A stretch of DNA of 19,166 nt, taken from an uncultured Mycoplasmatota bacterium. GTDB taxonomy: Bacteria > Bacillota_I > Bacilli_A > RF39 > UBA660. Below are positions 6,692 to 14,485 of this stretch, piece by piece. The number at the start of each line of letters is the position of its first letter. The stretch's first letter is position 1. The position numbers and the translations under genes are program-made. The stretch spans positions 1-19,166 of the forward strand of contig URBG01000025.1 in assembly GCA_900546055.1 (NCBI GenBank), written 5' to 3'. A model generated the notes under the pieces. That model was not told where the DNA came from. It searched no databases and worked only from the letters and a program-made list of their open reading frames with translations.

Positions 6692-8711
6692 GTTCTTCAC
6701 CTGCATACATATTTTTATAGTTTTGATAATCTAAGGTGTTTTCGTATTTTTTGGTTTGTTCATCCAAAATCTTTTTAAATCCTTCAACATTGTTAGTATA
6801 GAAAACATAGTCAGCATTATCAACATTTATTGATAATCCAACATAATCTTTAGTAACGTCACAGCTTTTATTTATGTTGTTTTTTATAAATTCATAAATT
6901 TCACTATATGATCGTTCAATAACGTAATCAGTCATAGTGTCATTGTCACTATTAGCAATTGTAATCGCATACATACCATGAATAGAACTTGCTTTTTTAT
7001 TTTTATCGATTACATTTTTCTTTAGTTTGTCATTTGAATATTTAGAAATGTATCTAGTAAGATCAGGATTAATAGCTGAGTTAACAACATAGTTAACTTG
7101 TTTATGATCTTTGTAAGTATATAAAACAACATCAAATCCTTTATCTAAATTTTCATAATTGCTTACACTTGTGTTTTTAATACCACTTCTAATCATATCT
7201 AAAATTTTATCATTATCTTTAGGGTTAATGATTAAATAACTTGATGATATGGCATAAACATTTTTGTAATCAATATCTTTTAAAGCATTTATGAATTTTT
7301 CATCTTGATAAGCAATGCTCATCATTTTTTTATAATCCTTTTCAAGAATATTATCAATTCTAACTTTATAAACTTTACCATTATTTAATTTGATACTAGC
7401 TTTTAAATTAGTTTGATAAATTTCTTCAGCACTAGTAAAGTTATTATTAAGAATATTTTTAACAATTAGATTTTTTAATTCATCATTTTGAATATATATA
7501 TCTGATGTGTCAGCATAACCATTAGGGTTAACAATAGCAATTTCTTTTATTTCTTTAGAATCTATTGTCGCACCTGGTTTCATGGTATTCTTAACAAAGG
7601 TATAGTAATATCCAGTTACTAGGACTGTTGTTACAACAAAGTAAACTATAGTTAATGAAAATTTAGTTAATTGTTTTCTTGTTATTAAATCAAATATTAA
7701 ATAATAAACGAAAATAACAACTATTAAGAAAATATTAAAACTAAGTTCTCTTGAATCAAAATTATAACAAGCGAAGATGAGCATTGGTATAATAGTTAAT
7801 GACTTTATAATATTATGGGCATGAATATTATGGAATGATGTTTCAGTAACTTCCATACGTTTTTTTCTAAACAAGTATAATCCAGCAGTAAAGAAAATGA
7901 TACTTCCAATAAACATTTTAGCAATTTGTTTTGACGAAATATCTAAACTATAATAATTAGCAAAAATATTTGACGGATATGTATAAGCTAAATTATATTT
8001 ATTGTTTTCATCATAATCGACTTTATTACTATAAATTCCTTGTTCTTGGTCATTTAGACACTCATCATCATTAAAACAGCTAAAGTTTTGTGGAATACAT
8101 GATTTTTCAGTACATTTTATTTCAGCTTGGGTATAATTATTAAACCCATTAAAACTTTGACTTAAAAATGGAACTAAAAATAATAATAATGCAGTTACAG
8201 CTAAGGATGTTATAACATTTCCACTAACACTAGCAGCTAAATTAGTAGCAGTGAAAACAAAAATATATGCAATACTCCAAATTATAAAGTAATCAATCAT
8301 CATTCTTCCAGAAACTATAATGTTTGGAAGTAGACATGATGTAATTAATATAAGAAGAGTACTAATTAATATCATAGCAATTAGTAATAAAATACCACCG
8401 ACTGTATTAGTAATAAAAATAGTTGAGCGATTTAATGGCATCGAATTTACAAAGTCTGAACTTTTACGTTTGAAGACATATCCAAACAATGCAAATGAGA
8501 CAATAATTGGGATAATGTACATTCCAACTATGGCAAACAATGAAACGGTGTTGAAGTCTAAACTGACATAATCGCTATTTCCCTGTGATGAAATAATCAA
8601 TACTAAAGTACTTAAAAGAGGGACAATAATTAGGAATATGGCTAAAACGGCTTTGGATTTTTTTAAATTTTGAAGCAAATAATTAAAATTAAACCATTTT
8701 ATTGAATTCAT
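6684..8711 (-). CDS. ABC-2 type transporter permease (DUF6449-like)
   Basis: 675 residues. Hydrophobic segments at about 22-40, 57-80, 100-128, 139-158 and 162-184 are followed by an outside loop (186-262), then segments at about 264-281, 302-318, 325-342 and 352-370, and a large soluble C-terminal region (about 372-675). Positive residues at 81-83 and 282-285 agree with the Cys-bearing loop lying outside. The architecture and the MPLNRSTIF segment match permeases annotated with DUF6449 in Bacillota. Cys200, 205, 212 and 218 cluster in the outside loop, which is unusual. The start overlaps the ATPase stop by 23 bases, with GGAGGTG seven bases before the ATG. Substrate unknown; transport or sensing of an envelope-active compound is an inference from the YtrA-type regulator. 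Confidence 0.82.
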   Translation of the reverse strand: MNSIKWFNFNYLLQNLKKSKAVLAIFLIIVPLLSTLVLIISSQGNSDYVSLDFNTVSLFAIVGMYIIPIIVSFALFGYVFKRKSSDFVNSMPLNRSTIFITNTVGGILLLIAMILISTLLILITSCLLPNIIVSGRMMIDYFIIWSIAYIFVFTATNLAASVSGNVITSLAVTALLLFLVPFLSQSFNGFNNYTQAEIKCTEKSCIPQNFSCFNDDECLNDQEQGIYSNKVDYDENNKYNLAYTYPSNIFANYYSLDISSKQIAKMFIGSIIFFTAGLYLFRKKRMEVTETSFHNIHAHNIIKSLTIIPMLIFACYNFDSRELSFNIFLIVVIFVYYLIFDLITRKQLTKFSLTIVYFVVTTVLVTGYYYTFVKNTMKPGATIDSKEIKEIAIVNPNGYADTSDIYIQNDELKNLIVKNILNNNFTSAEEIYQTNLKASIKLNNGKVYKVRIDNILEKDYKKMMSIAYQDEKFINALKDIDYKNVYAISSSYLIINPKDNDKILDMIRSGIKNTSVSNYENLDKGFDVVLYTYKDHKQVNYVVNSAINPDLTRYISKYSNDKLKKNVIDKNKKASSIHGMYAITIANSDNDTMTDYVIERSYSEIYEFIKNNINKSCDVTKDYVGLSINVDNADYVFYTNNVEGFKKILDEQTKKYENTLDYQNYKNMYAGEEHE

Positions 8712-9585
8712 ATCCTAGCACCTCCATTTCATAGATAAAGACTTCTTCTAAGGTTAATGGTAGAAAGTCTAGAATTATTGGCTTTAAAGCATTTAATTTC
8801 TTTTCACAATCTTCCCTTTCACCTTTAATAATAACAGTAGCGACACTACCATTTTTCTTAAAGTTTAAAACTTCTAAATTATTGAATGTGTTTTTATCAA
8901 AGTCTTTTTTTAATGAAATTTGAACTTTAAACATTTCTGTTTTTAAAGTATCAATATCACTTTCAAACAAAATTCCACCTTGATATAATAGGCCTAAATT
9001 ATCACAAATGTCTTCTAACTCTCTTAAGTTATGACTTGTCATAATAATAGTTGTGCCCTTTTCTTCCATTTGTTTGGCAATTATTTTTTTCATTACATTT
9101 CTTATAACTGGATCAATTCCATCAAATGTTTCATCAAAGAAGATATAATCGGCATTGGTTGATAATGCACATATTAAGGCACACTGCCTTTTCATTCCTT
9201 TAGATAATGTATTTATTTTTCTTTTAATATCGAGCTTTAAAATTTCAGCTAAATGTTTGAAATATTCCATATCAAATTTTGGATACATGGCTTCATAGTA
9301 TTTAGCGGTGTCTAACAAAGTATAGCTTTGATAGAAAAATAAATCATCTGGAATAAAAACCATTTTTTGTTTTAGGGCTTCATTGTCAATTACAGATGTT
9401 CCATCAATTGTAATTGTTCCGCCATCTGGGGCAAAAATTCCAGTGATAAGTCTTAATAATGTTGACTTACCAGCTCCGTTAGCGCCAACTAAGCCATAAA
9501 TACAGTTATCTTCGATTTTACAATCAAGATTTTTTAATACTGGTTTACTGTCATACGCTTTAGTTAAACCCTTAATTTCAATCAT
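8689..9585 (-). CDS. ABC transporter ATP-binding protein (YtrB-like)
   Basis: 298 residues. It has Walker A GANGAGKS (34-41), signature LSKGMKRQ (127-134), Walker B and catalytic Glu IFFDE (148-152), D-loop DGIDP and switch His185 (TSHNLRELED). The DETF rather than DEPT after Walker B and the LSKGMKR signature are typical of ATPases paired with YtrA-type GntR regulators. A C-terminal region of about 90 residues follows the ATPase core. It would energise the permease encoded downstream, at the inner face of the membrane. AAGGAGG is seven bases before the ATG. First gene of the cassette, under a full-consensus promoter with an operator. Confidence 0.92.
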   Translation of the reverse strand: MIEIKGLTKAYDSKPVLKNLDCKIEDNCIYGLVGANGAGKSTLLRLITGIFAPDGGTITIDGTSVIDNEALKQKMVFIPDDLFFYQSYTLLDTAKYYEAMYPKFDMEYFKHLAEILKLDIKRKINTLSKGMKRQCALICALSTNADYIFFDETFDGIDPVIRNVMKKIIAKQMEEKGTTIIMTSHNLRELEDICDNLGLLYQGGILFESDIDTLKTEMFKVQISLKKDFDKNTFNNLEVLNFKKNGSVATVIIKGEREDCEKKLNALKPIILDFLPLTLEEVFIYEMEVLGYEFNKMV

Positions 9586-9601
9586 ATTGTTTCCTCCTTG
9601 C

Positions 9602-9622
9602 TGTACTAGTTGTAATAGTACA
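9602..9622 (-). promoter_or_regulatory. Predicted GntR (YtrA-type) operator of the first ABC cassette
   Basis: Inverted repeat TGTACTA-N7-TAGTACA, a perfect 7-base dyad, 21 bases end to end (TGTA-N13-TACA). It begins five bases after the -10 hexamer and should cover the transcription start. The spacing equals that of the operator-like repeat at 15735-15755 in front of the other GntR/ABC cassette. Confidence 0.72.
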
Positions 9623-9627
9623 ATTAA

Positions 9628-9656
9628 ATTATAGTTCTATTCTATGTATTTGTCAA
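9628..9656 (-). promoter_or_regulatory. Full-consensus sigma-A promoter of the first ABC cassette
   Basis: TTGACA (9651-9656), exactly 17 bases, TATAAT (9628-9633) on the minus strand: both hexamers match the consensus at all positions. Confidence 0.9.
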
Positions 9657-9685
9657 GCGGAAAATGACGAAATAGATATCGAAGA

Positions 9686-9712
9686 ATAAAAAAGTACGTT
9701 ATTATCGTACTT
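9686..9712 (-). terminator. Terminator of the 604-residue protein gene
   Basis: Stem aagtacg/cgtactt (9692-9698 with 9706-9712), loop ttattat, then a U-rich run on the minus strand (complement of 9686-9693). Two bases of the TAA stop (9711-9713) lie in the stem. Confidence 0.82.
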
Positions 9713-11525
9713 AGTTATCTGATTTATATTGTTTTTGACTATCCGGTGTTTTATTAGGAAATGATTCCATAAGGGCATTTCTTTTAGTCTCAAGATATAC
9801 AAGGTATTCTAAATCACTTGATATTCCTTCATTTTCTACCAAATCGTCTTGAAAACTCACGTTGTCATTAATGTGGCTAACTAAAGTGTTTTTTAAGAAA
9901 TTATAATTTATGCCTTCAACTTCGGCCATGATTTTTAAATATTCTTCATCAATATCGGTCATTTTTGATGAATCAAAACAAGTATCTAAGACAATTTGGT
10001 CCATACTGGGGTTTGTATAAAAATCTTCATATTTTAAGAAAGTATATGGAACTCTGTTTGGACTTTCAGCAATAAGTTTATCAACGCTTTTGGTAGTAAT
10101 AATATTTATTGCCTGTCTATAGAAGATTGAACGTTCCTCAGGTTGATCTAAATCAAAACCATTTTCTAAATAATGATTAATATTTTGATCACTAAGGTCT
10201 ATCTTTTCACTAGGAATATCTTCATTTGATTGTTCAAATAGTAGTTCTAGCCTTCCTCTGACTAGGTAACTATCGTCACTAGTTATTGATTTACTGTCAC
10301 CTTTATTTATTTTTCTAAAAAGAGTATTAAACTGAGCTGTTGATATAACCTTTTTAAAAATCGAATAAAGTTTATCATCATTCATTATATCTTCTAGTAA
10401 AGCACTTTCTCTTGTTTGGACGAGGGCTATTTGGACTATTAAGCTTTGATATTGATCGCTTTCTTTCTCTTCAGTGATTTCATAATATGCGGCTTCGTAA
10501 TAAAGTTTTAACAGTTTAATGCTTTCTTGAATAAGATTTTTAATTGGACGATTTTCTGATCCTTCGATTATATCATAATCATCAAAGCATTCGCCTTTAC
10601 CACGTACATAGTTATTTCTAATTGCCATTTCATGTTCAATAACTGGGTAAAATTCTGAAGTTATATCTACCGTTTCATTTTTAAAATGGTCTAATGTTTC
10701 ATAATCTAAATATGCAATAATTTTAGATACCTGGGCAATGGCAATTTGTCTTTCGAGGTCAGTTTCTAAATTATCGAAAGTTGAAATTAAAAAAGTAGCT
10801 TCGTTCAACATAGCTTTATGAACAGTATCTTTTAACGAATATATTTCGCCTAACATAATGTCACAATCCATTTCAATTTCATCTTCGGATACTGAGGAGA
10901 AGTCGTTATTTTCTAATCTTTCGAGAAACTCTTCAGTAGCTACACTCTCAGAAAAGGCTATTCTAAACATTTCATGTATTAATTCTGTATATTCTTCTGA
11001 AGGCGTTATATCTTTAAGCTGGTAAACCCCGGCTATTTTTTCTAGTGTGCAATATATTGCAGCCATATCCATATATAAAATATCATAGTAGTCATAGTAT
11101 AAAGAATCATCAAAAAGATATTCAATAATAGTTGAAATGTCTATTTCCTTATCATTTGGTAAAATATCTCTAATTTGATTTTCAACCTTTTGAAGGCAAA
11201 TCTTCCTTGATAATTGGTTATATACACGATCATAAATAGCGATGTTGTCACCACTACTAAGTTTTGAGTTTTTTTCAGTTTCATTTATGCCGTCGAATTC
11301 ATCACATAGTTGTTTTATAAAGTCTATGTCTCCGTTAGCTAAAGTTAAAAAATACAATTGTTCATCATTATAAAGAGTTTGTAGTTTATCAACTGCCTTT
11401 TTATATTCTGAACTATCTTTTTTCCCTCTGGAAACTAAATTAGCAACATCATAATAAGACTTTAGTAATTCTCGTTCTAAATCTATTATTTCGTATCTTG
11501 TTAAGTTTAAATCATTGATTGCCAT
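9711..11525 (-). CDS. Unrecognised acidic 604-residue cytoplasmic protein
   Basis: I recognise no family. The protein has no signal peptide or membrane segment, is rich in Asp, Glu, Tyr, Ile and Leu, and appears almost wholly helical, with many amphipathic stretches (for example LTRYEIIDLERELLKSYYDV near the N-terminus and LIQESIKLLKLYYEAAYYEI in the middle). It contains no tryptophan and about six scattered cysteines. There is no nucleotide-binding or zinc motif that I can see. It could be a helical-repeat scaffold, but no clear repeat period was found by eye. The start is supported by AAAGGAA eight bases before the ATG and a TATAAT at 11549-11554. It is monocistronic, with its own terminator, and has no obvious functional partner next to it. 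Confidence 0.8.
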   Translation of the reverse strand: MAINDLNLTRYEIIDLERELLKSYYDVANLVSRGKKDSSEYKKAVDKLQTLYNDEQLYFLTLANGDIDFIKQLCDEFDGINETEKNSKLSSGDNIAIYDRVYNQLSRKICLQKVENQIRDILPNDKEIDISTIIEYLFDDSLYYDYYDILYMDMAAIYCTLEKIAGVYQLKDITPSEEYTELIHEMFRIAFSESVATEEFLERLENNDFSSVSEDEIEMDCDIMLGEIYSLKDTVHKAMLNEATFLISTFDNLETDLERQIAIAQVSKIIAYLDYETLDHFKNETVDITSEFYPVIEHEMAIRNNYVRGKGECFDDYDIIEGSENRPIKNLIQESIKLLKLYYEAAYYEITEEKESDQYQSLIVQIALVQTRESALLEDIMNDDKLYSIFKKVISTAQFNTLFRKINKGDSKSITSDDSYLVRGRLELLFEQSNEDIPSEKIDLSDQNINHYLENGFDLDQPEERSIFYRQAINIITTKSVDKLIAESPNRVPYTFLKYEDFYTNPSMDQIVLDTCFDSSKMTDIDEEYLKIMAEVEGINYNFLKNTLVSHINDNVSFQDDLVENEGISSDLEYLVYLETKRNALMESFPNKTPDSQKQYKSDN

Positions 11526-11548
11526 AATATCAATTCCTTTAATTGTAT

Positions 11549-11554
11549 ATTATA
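11549..11554 (-). promoter_or_regulatory. Probable -10 element of the 604-residue protein gene
   Basis: TATAAT on the minus strand, 24 bases before the ATG. The position of the -35 (17 bases upstream) falls in the U tract of the preceding gene's terminator and reads TTGCTT, so it is weak. Confidence 0.45.
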
Positions 11555-11567
11555 AGCATGTTCTAAT

Positions 11568-11595
11568 AAAAAAGCAATAGATTTCTCTATTCCTT
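11568..11595 (-). terminator. Terminator of the DUF308 gene
   Basis: Nine-base arms aagcaatag/ctattcctt (11572-11580 with 11587-11595) with one C-C mismatch and a six-base loop, followed on the minus strand by six U (complement of 11568-11573; the last two of these A also pair in the stem). The TAG stop (11587-11589) is in the stem. Confidence 0.7.
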
Positions 11596-12102
11596 TTCAA
11601 TTAATCTTAAAACAGCATTTACTAAAAAATAAAGTGATAAAGCAATAAGATACAGCCCTGATAATTTTATATAGATAGTAGCTAATAAAATTGGTTTAAA
11701 TAGCAAGATTATGGCAAATAAGAATGAAAAGATAGCACCGCCAACAAACCATTTCGATCTTATTTCGTTATAGTATTTCATTAATAGACCAATCCCCATA
11801 ACTACCGAGTAGATAGATATTAAAGCTGGTAGCAAAACAATAAACATTGCGTAGTATTCTAGTGTAAATAAAGCAAACCAAATACTAGTAACACCAATTA
11901 TTAAATTCAAAAACGTTTTTTGTTCATACTCTTTATTCCAAAAGAAACTAAAGGTTTGAATAACTCCTGTAATTAAGAAAGTAAAAACAATAACGTAATA
12001 AAGGCTTTGCATTGCACTATTTGTAGCAAATGTAATTAAAAAGCCTAAAACAAATAATAGCAAAGAACTTGGCAGTAATAAAATTGCAGTTTTTTTATTC
12101 AT
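11587..12102 (-). CDS. DUF308 / HdeD-like membrane protein
   Basis: 171 residues with six hydrophobic segments (about 7-26, 33-52, 62-81, 84-105, 117-136 and 141-165), arranged in pairs as in the DUF308 repeat found in E. coli HdeD and its relatives. HdeD is linked to acid resistance, but the biochemical role of Bacillota members is unknown. GAGG lies about seven bases before the ATG. It has a near-consensus promoter and its own terminator, so it is monocistronic. A second DUF308 protein is encoded at 18618-19076. Confidence 0.8.
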   Translation of the reverse strand: MNKKTAILLLPSSLLLFVLGFLITFATNSAMQSLYYVIVFTFLITGVIQTFSFFWNKEYEQKTFLNLIIGVTSIWFALFTLEYYAMFIVLLPALISIYSVVMGIGLLMKYYNEIRSKWFVGGAIFSFLFAIILLFKPILLATIYIKLSGLYLIALSLYFLVNAVLRLIEKE

Positions 12103-12124
12103 AATATCCCTCTCTTTACAAGTA

Positions 12125-12153
12125 ATTATAACGTTATCTTAAATATAGGTCAA
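12125..12153 (-). promoter_or_regulatory. Promoter of the DUF308 gene
   Basis: TTGACC (12148-12153), 17-base spacer, TATAAT (12125-12130) on the minus strand. It is back to back with the DedA promoter. Confidence 0.8.
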
Positions 12154-12178
12154 ATCGGGTGATTTTTTTTTACATATA

Positions 12179-12187
12179 TGTTATAAT
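12179..12187 (+). promoter_or_regulatory. Extended -10 promoter of the DedA gene
   Basis: TGTTATAAT, an extended -10, lies about 30 bases before the ATG. No good -35 is visible; a T9 run fills the upstream region. Confidence 0.6.
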
Positions 12188-12216
12188 TAAATAGCTATTA
12201 TTTAAAGGAGGTAAAT

Positions 12217-12855
12217 ATGCCACTTATAGAATTTATATTACACTGTGATGAATACATTGGTCAGTTCATCAATGATTATGGAAATTTTATATATGCGATT
12301 TTATTTTTAATTATCTTTATTGAAACTGGTTTAGTGTTTATGCCATTTTTACCTGGTGATTCACTAATATTTGCAGCTGGAACATTTTCAGCTTTAGGAC
12401 AACTTAATTTTTGGTTTTTACTCGTTTTAATAATTGTTGCAGCGATTATTGGTGATACAATAAATTATGAAATCGGAAAACATTTCGGTCGGAAAATGCT
12501 GAATAATAAGAAATTTACGCTTGTTAAGCAAGAAAATTTAGATAAGGCTGATGCTTTAATTGCTAAATATGGAAGCTGGGCAGTATTCTTAGCAAGATTT
12601 ATGCCAATTGTTAGAACGATTGTTCCGTTTGTTGTCGGAATGGGTAGACTAGATTATAAAAAGTTTATTAGTTTTAATGCTTTAGGTGGAATTACTTGGG
12701 TTACTTTATTCTTATGTTTAGGATATTTCTTTGGTAATATTCCGGTTATTGCTGATCACTTTACTCTAGTAGTACTTGGTATTATCTTACTATCTGTTTT
12801 ACCAATCTTAATTGCATTTATTAAAAATAGAATATCAAAGAAAAAAGCAAATTAA
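12217..12855 (+). CDS. DedA / SNARE-associated (VTT domain) membrane protein
   Basis: 212 residues. Diagnostic DedA motifs are MPFLPGDSLIFAAGTF (about 42-57), GDTINYEIGKHFGRK (about 80-94) and FLARFMPIVRTIVPFVVGMGRLDYKKF (about 126-152), including the conserved Arg residues. C-terminal helices follow, with a basic tail (RISKKKAN). The family includes proteins reported to return undecaprenyl phosphate or phospholipid across the membrane, such as B. subtilis UptA; which lipid this one handles is not readable from sequence. AAAGGAGGT four bases before the ATG is the strongest ribosome site in the window. The last codons overlap the convergent gene: the two stops share TTAA (12852-12855). Confidence 0.93.
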   Translation: MPLIEFILHCDEYIGQFINDYGNFIYAILFLIIFIETGLVFMPFLPGDSLIFAAGTFSALGQLNFWFLLVLIIVAAIIGDTINYEIGKHFGRKMLNNKKFTLVKQENLDKADALIAKYGSWAVFLARFMPIVRTIVPFVVGMGRLDYKKFISFNALGGITWVTLFLCLGYFFGNIPVIADHFTLVVLGIILLSVLPILIAFIKNRISKKKAN

Positions 12856-12866
12856 TTTTTGCTTTT
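12843..12866. terminator. Bidirectional terminator built from two convergent reading frames
   Basis: Stem aaaagcaaa/tttgctttt (12843-12851 with 12858-12866), loop ttaatt. The arms encode the last residues of both proteins (KAN on plus, KSKN on minus), and both TAA stops lie in the loop. A/T ends of the stem supply the U run in either direction. Confidence 0.75.
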
Positions 12867-13745
12867 CTTTTTGCCTAATAAACCATATGTAATAAAGAAT
12901 AATATTGATATAATAATTGATACTAGGCCTGTAACCATTATGTTATGCGATAAAGCATTACTAAAGGCACTTACCATAAATGATAAATTGTATTCATTTA
13001 AAGCAGCGGTTAAAACATCAACAATGATAAAACTAATGCCAATTGTAAATAGTCCGGCGATTAATGGTGGTATTCCGCCATATAATAGCCATTTATTATT
13101 TTTACGTTTAAGTGCGATTAGTAACAACAGACAAGCTACACTAATAATAATTAACGCAGTTTTTACTTTTGCACTAAATAGAAATTGGATTTGATCTACA
13201 GTGTTTTGATTAACTTTTTTAGTTAAGGTATTAGCGCTTGGCAGATTATCAATGACCCCTGCACTTGCACTTTTCATACGGATAACTAAAACTTCTTTTT
13301 TAGAATCACTAATTTCAACTCCACTTTTTTTGATCCACTTGTCCATGTTGTCGTCTAATAATTTATTAAATTCTTCACTGGTAACCGGCTTAGTATCTGT
13401 ACCATTAATGATAGCATCAGTGGTACTGCCAACAGCTTTACCTAAGAATTGTTTTACTTCGGTTGAATTGAAAATCTCGTCAACTAATTTAGTTGAAATG
13501 CCATGACTTTCAGCTTCGTTATAAGCCATATCAATAATATCAGCAATTTCGGCTTTATTGCCAGATGTAGCTGAACTATTTTTTATTTTACTTATTTCGT
13601 GGGAAACATCGATATTCTCCACTGTCTTTTGCATACTATCTTCAGTAAAAAATGAACTAATATTACCAATCATGAAAACAGTGAATAATGATACTCCTAA
13701 AACTATCGATAATATCCATGATAAAATAGTTTTAAATACATTCAT
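12852..13745 (-). CDS. Unrecognised membrane protein, 297 residues
   Basis: I recognise no named family. One N-terminal hydrophobic segment (about 7-30) is followed by a polar region (about 35-188) predicted outside the cell, rich in Asp, Ser, Thr and Lys. Three or four membrane helices come next (about 192-208, 218-245, 262-288), and then a lysine-rich end (GKKKSKN). The outside region looks helical and has no Cys. The layout resembles small envelope proteins of Bacillota with a large extracellular loop, but that is only a general likeness. GGGAGG is about seven bases before the ATG. Monocistronic, convergent with and overlapping the DedA gene by three bases of stop codon. Confidence 0.75.
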   Translation of the reverse strand: MNVFKTILSWILSIVLGVSLFTVFMIGNISSFFTEDSMQKTVENIDVSHEISKIKNSSATSGNKAEIADIIDMAYNEAESHGISTKLVDEIFNSTEVKQFLGKAVGSTTDAIINGTDTKPVTSEEFNKLLDDNMDKWIKKSGVEISDSKKEVLVIRMKSASAGVIDNLPSANTLTKKVNQNTVDQIQFLFSAKVKTALIIISVACLLLLIALKRKNNKWLLYGGIPPLIAGLFTIGISFIIVDVLTAALNEYNLSFMVSAFSNALSHNIMVTGLVSIIISILFFITYGLLGKKKSKN

Positions 13746-13768
13746 TGTTATCCCTCCCTTATATAAAT

Positions 13769-13777
13769 ATTATATCA
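13769..13777 (-). promoter_or_regulatory. Extended -10 promoter of the 297-residue membrane protein gene
   Basis: TGATATAAT on the minus strand, 23 bases before the ATG, with no clear -35. Confidence 0.6.
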
Positions 13778-13793
13778 GAAAAAGGATTAGATT

Positions 13794-13824
13794 AAAACAA
13801 AAGAATTATATTTCTATAATTCTT
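13794..13824 (-). terminator. Terminator of the second ABC cassette
   Basis: Ten-base stem aagaattata/tataattctt (13801-13810 with 13815-13824), four-base loop, then a U-rich run on the minus strand (complement of 13794-13801). The TAG stop (13814-13816) starts at the loop edge and continues into the stem. Confidence 0.82.
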
Positions 13825-14485
13825 TGCGTTTGTATATTTTTAAGGAAACTTTGTATGATATATAATACATAATCGTAATAACAATCAAACAAGCTAATGA
13901 TCCAAAGGTAGCTATAAAATTGCCTATTTCATCTAAATTAATTGTGATATTAAATTGGCTGATAAAGTAGCCGGCAATACCAACAACTACTGCAATAACA
14001 AAAACAATAATAAACATTTGGATACGGCCTCGTTCGAAGCCCCATTTGTAAATACTCGGTATTTGAATGGCCTGAACTAAAGCTAAGCCCAATGTAGTAC
14101 TCATAATAATTAATAATGTTGAACTAAAATCACTAATTTCATGTTCGTGAATAAGATTAATGGCAATAGTCATGAGTAAAGCTAAAATTACAGCAATAAC
14201 CATTGAACCAATGACTAGAAGATATCGTTCTTTAACGATGTCCTTTTTTGTTATTGGTAAGGTTAAAAGAAAAGCGTCTGATTTAGCAACTTCATCATAA
14301 CTAAAAGCAGATAAGGAAACCATTCCAATCATAAAGATAATCATCATAGCACCGTAGAATTGAAAGTTAGTCCCCATCGAACCGAAAATACAAATAAAAA
14401 GGAAAAAGACGATGAATGTAGCTTTGTAATGATTTAGGTTTAAAATATCCTTTAAAAGTAATCCTTTTAATGCATTATTTTTCAT
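13814..14485 (-). CDS. ABC-2 type transporter permease
   Basis: 223 residues with six hydrophobic segments (about 20-40, 44-60, 90-110, 122-142, 155-177 and 187-213). The cytoplasmic loop between the second and third contains FLLTLPITKKDIVKERYLL, the conserved segment of ABC-2 permeases of the YtrA-associated group. It would form the membrane part of an exporter with the ATPase encoded just upstream; the substrate is unknown. Its start overlaps the ATPase stop by 11 bases, and GGAG lies about nine bases before the ATG, so the two proteins should be made in step. Last gene of the GntR-ATPase-permease cassette. Confidence 0.88.
   Translation of the reverse strand: MKNNALKGLLLKDILNLNHYKATFIVFFLFICIFGSMGTNFQFYGAMMIIFMIGMVSLSAFSYDEVAKSDAFLLTLPITKKDIVKERYLLVIGSMVIAVILALLMTIAINLIHEHEISDFSSTLLIIMSTTLGLALVQAIQIPSIYKWGFERGRIQMFIIVFVIAVVVGIAGYFISQFNITINLDEIGNFIATFGSLACLIVITIMYYISYKVSLKIYKRKEL

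Noticed and set aside
336..13872. Open frames opposite the real genes (for example 3367-3576, 8320-8571, 12859-13194, 13252-13506, 13558-13872 on the plus strand).
   Set aside because: They lie antisense inside genes with clear domains or ribosome sites, have no ribosome site of their own and show no protein-like motifs.
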